From: Rudanella lutea DSM 19387
GTDB taxonomy: Bacteria; Bacteroidota; Bacteroidia; Cytophagales; Spirosomataceae
Length of the DNA: 64,000 bases
Direction: 5' to 3'
Assembly (NCBI RefSeq): GCF_000383955.1
Contig: NZ_KB913013.1
Coordinates: 6,153,004-6,217,003, forward strand
The notes under the pieces were generated by a model. That model was not told where the DNA came from. It saw nothing but the letters and a program-made list of their open reading frames with translations, and searched no databases. Each line of letters begins with the position of its first letter. Position 1 is the stretch's first letter. The translations under genes and the position numbers were made by a program. Positions 60,507 to 64,000 of the stretch are shown piece by piece.

Positions 60507-63500
60507 TTACTGTTTGATCACCTTCACGGTTTTGGTTCGGGTGGGGGTAGCGACCTGCACGAGGTAGGTGCCCGCATTGTCACCCAGCGGCACCCGCTGC
60601 CGGATGGGCTGCGTAGTAGGCGCTACCGACACACGGCTCACCGCCCGGCCTTGAGCCGAAATCACCCGCAGTTGCAGAGCCTCCCCGGCGGGGTTGGCCA
60701 CCTGCACCTCCACCCAGCTTTCGGGAGAGGGGTTGCCCAGCACCACCACATCCAGTTCAGATACCGTCTCCGTGGCCACCCGCGCCGGTCGGCTACAGAA
60801 AGCGCCAAAGTCGAACACAACCGGGGTGCCCTCTACCCCGTTCTGCCGCACCCGGATGGTCACCGGCTTGGGATCAGCCCGCAGACCAGCCTCGATCATA
60901 CCGGTGACGTTGGTGGTCCAGCCGGTGATGCCGATGGCAAAGTACTCCACCGCCGAGCCGTTGCCGCCCGTTGACCCGAACGTAATAGCTCCGGTTTGAC
61001 AATTGTAACTCACCACCGTCGCGGCCAATGGCCCGCCCACGGGCGGGGTGGAGGTCGTGCTACCCGCTGGACTCACCGTCAAGACAAAGCTCGTGCTGTT
61101 GCTTAGCCCGCCCGCATCGGTGGCCGTCAGGATGACCGTGCTCACACCCGTCATCGACGGTGTACCCGAAAGGGTGCCTCCGTTCAGGGCCAGCCCGGCG
61201 GGCAGGCCCGAGGCCGAAAGCACTAGGCCGGCCGGTGTCTGGGCGTCGGTAAACACGTTGCCCACGTTGAGGCTGAAGCCCACGCCCACCGTGGCCGACT
61301 GGGGCCCCACCGCATTGGATACCGATGGGGCCGTGTTGGTGGGTGGTTGGGGGTTGCCCGCGCAGAAAGCGCCAAAGTCGAACACGAAGGGCGTGCCCTC
61401 CACCCCGTTCTGGCGCACCCGGATGGTGATAGGCTTGGGATCCAGCCGCAGGCCCGCTTCGACCACATGACTGGGGTTGGTGGTCCAGCCCGTTACCCCG
61501 ATGGCCAAGTACTCAACGGGAGCTCCGTTGCCCCCGGTAAAGCCGAAGGTGATGGCCCCGGCGGGGCAGTTGTAGCTCACCAGGGTAGCGGCTAAGGCGC
61601 TGCCTGCGGGTGGTGGGGTGGTGGTTTGGCTCGCTACGGGGCTGACGGTGAGTAGGAAACTGGTGCTGTTGGTGAGCCCGCCGGGGTCGGTGGCGGTGAG
61701 GGTGATGGTGCTCACGCCCGACAGAGAGGGCGTCCCGGTGAGGGTGTTGCCGGTGAGGGCCAGCCCGGCGGGCAGGCCGGTGGCCGAAAGCACCAGACTC
61801 GCCGGCGTCTGGGCGTCGGTAAAGACCGAGCCCACGTTGAGGCTGTAGCCCACCCCGAGGGTGGCCGACTGGGGCCCGACGGCATTGGCGAGGGTGGGCG
61901 GGGTGTTGCCTCCGCCCCCGGCACAGGTGGCTCTGGCGTCCCAGCGGAGGGCGACGGTGATGCCATTCTGGGTGGCCAGGATGGTGAAGGGCTCCACGTT
62001 GGGGCTCTGGTTACGGATGTCCTGGGCGAGCTGGGTGTCGACGGTGGCCGAGCAGGAGGTGGTGGGGGCGGTGATGCCGACAGCCGCGTAGGTGATGGAT
62101 GTGCCGTTGCCCCCGCTGACGCGGAACTGGATCTGTCCGGTGTTGCAGTTGTAGGCAGGTTCGAGCAGGGTGAGTGGCGTGCCGAGGGAGCTGGGGTCGG
62201 CCCCGCAGAAGACGGGCGGGTTGAGGACGGTAAGGGTGAAGTGGGCGGTAGCCGAGCAGCCGTTGGTCCCGGTGGCGGTTACGGAGAAGGTGGTGGCTCC
62301 GGTGGCCGACGTAGGGGGCTGGATGGTGGGGGTGGTGGCCCCCGTATTCCAACGGTAGGTGGCTCCCCCACTGGCGGTTAGGGTGACGCTCTGTCCCTGA
62401 GTCACGGCGGAAGCTGGGCTGGGGACGATGGTGACCAGCGGAGCGGCCGTGCTGCCGGTGACAGTGACCGTTGCCAGGGCTGAGCATCCGCCCACGCCGG
62501 TGACAATCACCGAGTACGTGCCCGCCGTGGAGACAGTAGCCGTGTTGGTGGTGCCTGTTTGGTTGAGGCCGGGCCCACTGAATTGGTAGCTCGCTCCAGC
62601 GGGCGAGCCCGTGAGCGTCACAGTAGGGTTGTTGCAGGTGATTGTGCCCGATGCAGCGAGGGTGGCGTTGACGGCATTAGTGGCACTTTCAACCGTTGTA
62701 GTAGCAGCAGCCGTGCAACCATTGGCCCCCGTGAGAGTGACGGAATAAAGTCCCCCGGCCGAAACTGTGGCCGTGTTGCCTGCCCCGGTCTGGTTGAGTC
62801 CGTTGCCGCTGAATCGGTAGGTGCCTTGTCCAGCCGGTGAAGCCGTCAGGGTAACAGTGGGGTTGGCGCAGGTGACCGTACCGGATGCAGCTAGGCTCAC
62901 CGTGGGCGGGGTTTTGTCCTCGCTAATGGTTGCTGATGCGGTGGCTGTGCAACCGTTGGCGGTTGTAGCCGTGACGCTGTAGGTGCCCGCCGTGTTGATG
63001 GGTTTGTGGGGTCCCGTGGTGCCACCTGTCCAGACGTAAGTAGCGGGGCCACCCGACGCCGTCAGGGTGAGACTGGTCTGGGCGCAGGTAAGCGTGCTCG
63101 AAGGCCCTGCCGATAGGGAAATGGTGGGTGGCGCTTCCACGTTGAGGGTAGTCGTGGCCGCAACGGTCGTTCCATTGGCCTCAATGGTGAGGGTGAAATT
63201 TTGTTCACCCGACCCTGCTGCCGTGATCGTCCGGCTGAAGACGGCCCCCGTAGCTGTGTCGCTTACTGGCTCTGTGCCGTTGGTGAGCGTAAAGTTGTAG
63301 GTGCCTGTCACGTTGCCTACTATAGCGGTGAAGGTAGTCACACTGCCTGCGCAGACAGTAGCCTCCTTGGGTGCCAAGCCCGCCAACGTGGGCGCGGGTG
63401 GTGCGTTTAACGTGACTGTTACGATCGTTTCGCTGCGGCACCCGGCAGCGCTAGCGCCCGTTACCGAATAAACGGTGGTAGTGGCGGGCGAAGCCGTGAG

Positions 63501-64000
63501 GCTGCCACCCGTAGCCCCACCCGTCCAGGTGTAGGAGTCTGCGCCCGACGCCGTGAGCGTAACGGTCTGTCCGGCGGTGATAGTGAGCGAGGGGCTGGCG
63601 GTGATGGCCAGGCTGGGCACAAGACTCGCATCCCCGGTGATGATCCAGCCTTTGGCGCCTGTCAGATTGGCCCGGTCTGCCGCCGATGCACAGTACTGCC
63701 GACCCGCAGCCCCCAGATCCCTGCCTGTGACCGTACCAGAGTTGAAGCCTGTCAGGGTGGCATCATAGCTGGCCACGCTCATGCCACAGCCATCCAGCAT
63801 ACTAGACAAATTAACGGTGGGATTCAGGCGGGTTCCCCAATCCCCTAACGATTGATTGAAAGTACTGGCTCCATTAAACATCCCACTCATAGAGGTAACG
63901 TTGGCCGTATTCCACGAGTTGATATTTTGATTGAAAGAACTGGCTCCAAAAAACATCTGACTCATATCTGTAACGTTGGCCGTATTCCACGAGTTGATGT
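60507..64000 (-). CDS. BspA-like repeat surface protein with Ig-like domains and type IX sorting tail (5' end outside window)
   Basis: At least 1160 residues; the frame runs through the window edge, and the ATG at 63965 lies inside the repeats, so it is not the true start. Domains in order: BspA/DUF285 repeats (NANVTSMSGMFNGAS), a series of Ig/PKD-like domains with Gly-Thr-rich strands (TVTLTASG), a tandem pair of about 190-residue units each with a putative-Ig half (LPAGLALTGNTLTGTPS) and a Cys-bearing half (IRVRQNGVEGTP), and a C-terminal sorting domain (LGNPSPESWVEVQVANPAGE through TKTVKVIKQ). It should be secreted by the type IX system and held at the surface. Likely adhesin; partner unknown. 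Confidence 0.85.
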   Translation of the reverse strand, partial: INSWNTANVTDMSQMFFGASSFNQNINSWNTANVTSMSGMFNGASTFNQSLGDWGTRLNPTVNLSSMLDGCGMSVASYDATLTGFNSGTVTGRDLGAAGRQYCASAADRANLTGAKGWIITGDASLVPSLAITASPSLTITAGQTVTLTASGADSYTWTGGATGGSLTASPATTTVYSVTGASAAGCRSETIVTVTLNAPPAPTLAGLAPKEATVCAGSVTTFTAIVGNVTGTYNFTLTNGTEPVSDTATGAVFSRTITAAGSGEQNFTLTIEANGTTVAATTTLNVEAPPTISLSAGPSSTLTCAQTSLTLTASGGPATYVWTGGTTGPHKPINTAGTYSVTATTANGCTATASATISEDKTPPTVSLAASGTVTCANPTVTLTASPAGQGTYRFSGNGLNQTGAGNTATVSAGGLYSVTLTGANGCTAAATTTVESATNAVNATLAASGTITCNNPTVTLTGSPAGASYQFSGPGLNQTGTTNTATVSTAGTYSVIVTGVGGCSALATVTVTGSTAAPLVTIVPSPASAVTQGQSVTLTASGGATYRWNTGATTPTIQPPTSATGATTFSVTATGTNGCSATAHFTLTVLNPPVFCGADPSSLGTPLTLLEPAYNCNTGQIQFRVSGGNGTSITYAAVGITAPTTSCSATVDTQLAQDIRNQSPNVEPFTILATQNGITVALRWDARATCAGGGGNTPPTLANAVGPQSATLGVGYSLNVGSVFTDAQTPASLVLSATGLPAGLALTGNTLTGTPSLSGVSTITLTATDPGGLTNSTSFLLTVSPVASQTTTPPPAGSALAATLVSYNCPAGAITFGFTGGNGAPVEYLAIGVTGWTTNPSHVVEAGLRLDPKPITIRVRQNGVEGTPFVFDFGAFCAGNPQPPTNTAPSVSNAVGPQSATVGVGFSLNVGNVFTDAQTPAGLVLSASGLPAGLALNGGTLSGTPSMTGVSTVILTATDAGGLSNSTSFVLTVSPAGSTTSTPPVGGPLAATVVSYNCQTGAITFGSTGGNGSAVEYFAIGITGWTTNVTGMIEAGLRADPKPVTIRVRQNGVEGTPVVFDFGAFCSRPARVATETVSELDVVVLGNPSPESWVEVQVANPAGEALQLRVISAQGRAVSRVSVAPTTQPIRQRVPLGDNAGTYLVQVATPTRTKTVKVIKQ

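Overview
The window looks like a piece of a GC-rich Cytophagales genome (Bacteroidota; Spirosoma-like by gene content and style). Evidence: three TonB-linked receptors, two of them paired with SusD lipoproteins; a hybrid two-component sensor of the polysaccharide-utilisation type; DUF4249, DUF4861 and DUF5017 proteins; Bacteroidota-type -33/-7 promoters (TTG ... TAnnTTTG); and a C-terminal type IX sorting domain. I saw no rRNA, tRNA, CRISPR array, phage genes or transposase. All functions are read from sequence and family knowledge only.

Layout. 1-2490: 3' end of a TonB receptor followed by a DUF4249 lipoprotein. 2491-4565: a gene-poor stretch with a 14-bp-stem hairpin, then an orphan protein with a ThuA/amidotransferase-like start. 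4704-20221: a sialic-acid (nan) locus. On the minus strand lie a GntR regulator, a lipoprotein sialidase and an N-acylglucosamine 2-epimerase. On the plus strand lie SusC, SusD, N-acetylneuraminate lyase, a kelch mutarotase, a sialate O-acetylesterase, a GH20 hexosaminidase and an MFS permease. The two arms share a 137-bp control region with three copies of one operator word. 20501-36070: a second glycan locus on the minus strand (GH88/105 hydrolase, SusC, SusD with an inserted domain, DUF5017, DUF4861, a toroid lyase-like protein, an SGNH esterase and a PQQ-type sugar dehydrogenase fused to cytochrome c), run by the divergent hybrid two-component sensor at 36116-40240.

40281-44332 holds two small regulator units: HxlR/DsbA-like, and TetR/SDR/membrane protein with two palindromic operators. 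44402-44563 is a MITE-like palindromic element whose second copy is at 20254-20433. 44653-48411 is a large multidomain surface protein with a lyase-like core. 48563-60442 is an L-fucose locus: AraC regulator, FucP permease, LutABC, a UxaA-type dehydratase, GH29 fucosidase, two SDR dehydrogenases, a FAH-family hydrolase and fructose-1,6-bisphosphatase. 60507-64000 is the 3' part of a BspA-like surface protein with a type IX sorting tail.

How the genes fit together. The nan locus can strip O-acetyl groups and sialic acid from glycans, take the sugar in, and convert it through ManNAc to GlcNAc; no sugar kinase is present. The fucose locus fits the non-phosphorylating route (fucose, fuconate, 2-keto-3-deoxyfuconate, 2,4-diketo acid, pyruvate plus L-lactate). 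LutABC would oxidise the lactate and the phosphatase would support gluconeogenesis from the C3 products. Sialic acid and fucose are the two common terminal sugars of animal-type glycans, so the two loci suit one food source. The most unusual points are the composition of the fucose operon, a sugar dehydrogenase in it that lacks the canonical catalytic lysine, 21-bp-period direct repeats in front of both AraC-type controlled operons, and large palindromes placed between SusC/SusD and the enzyme genes.
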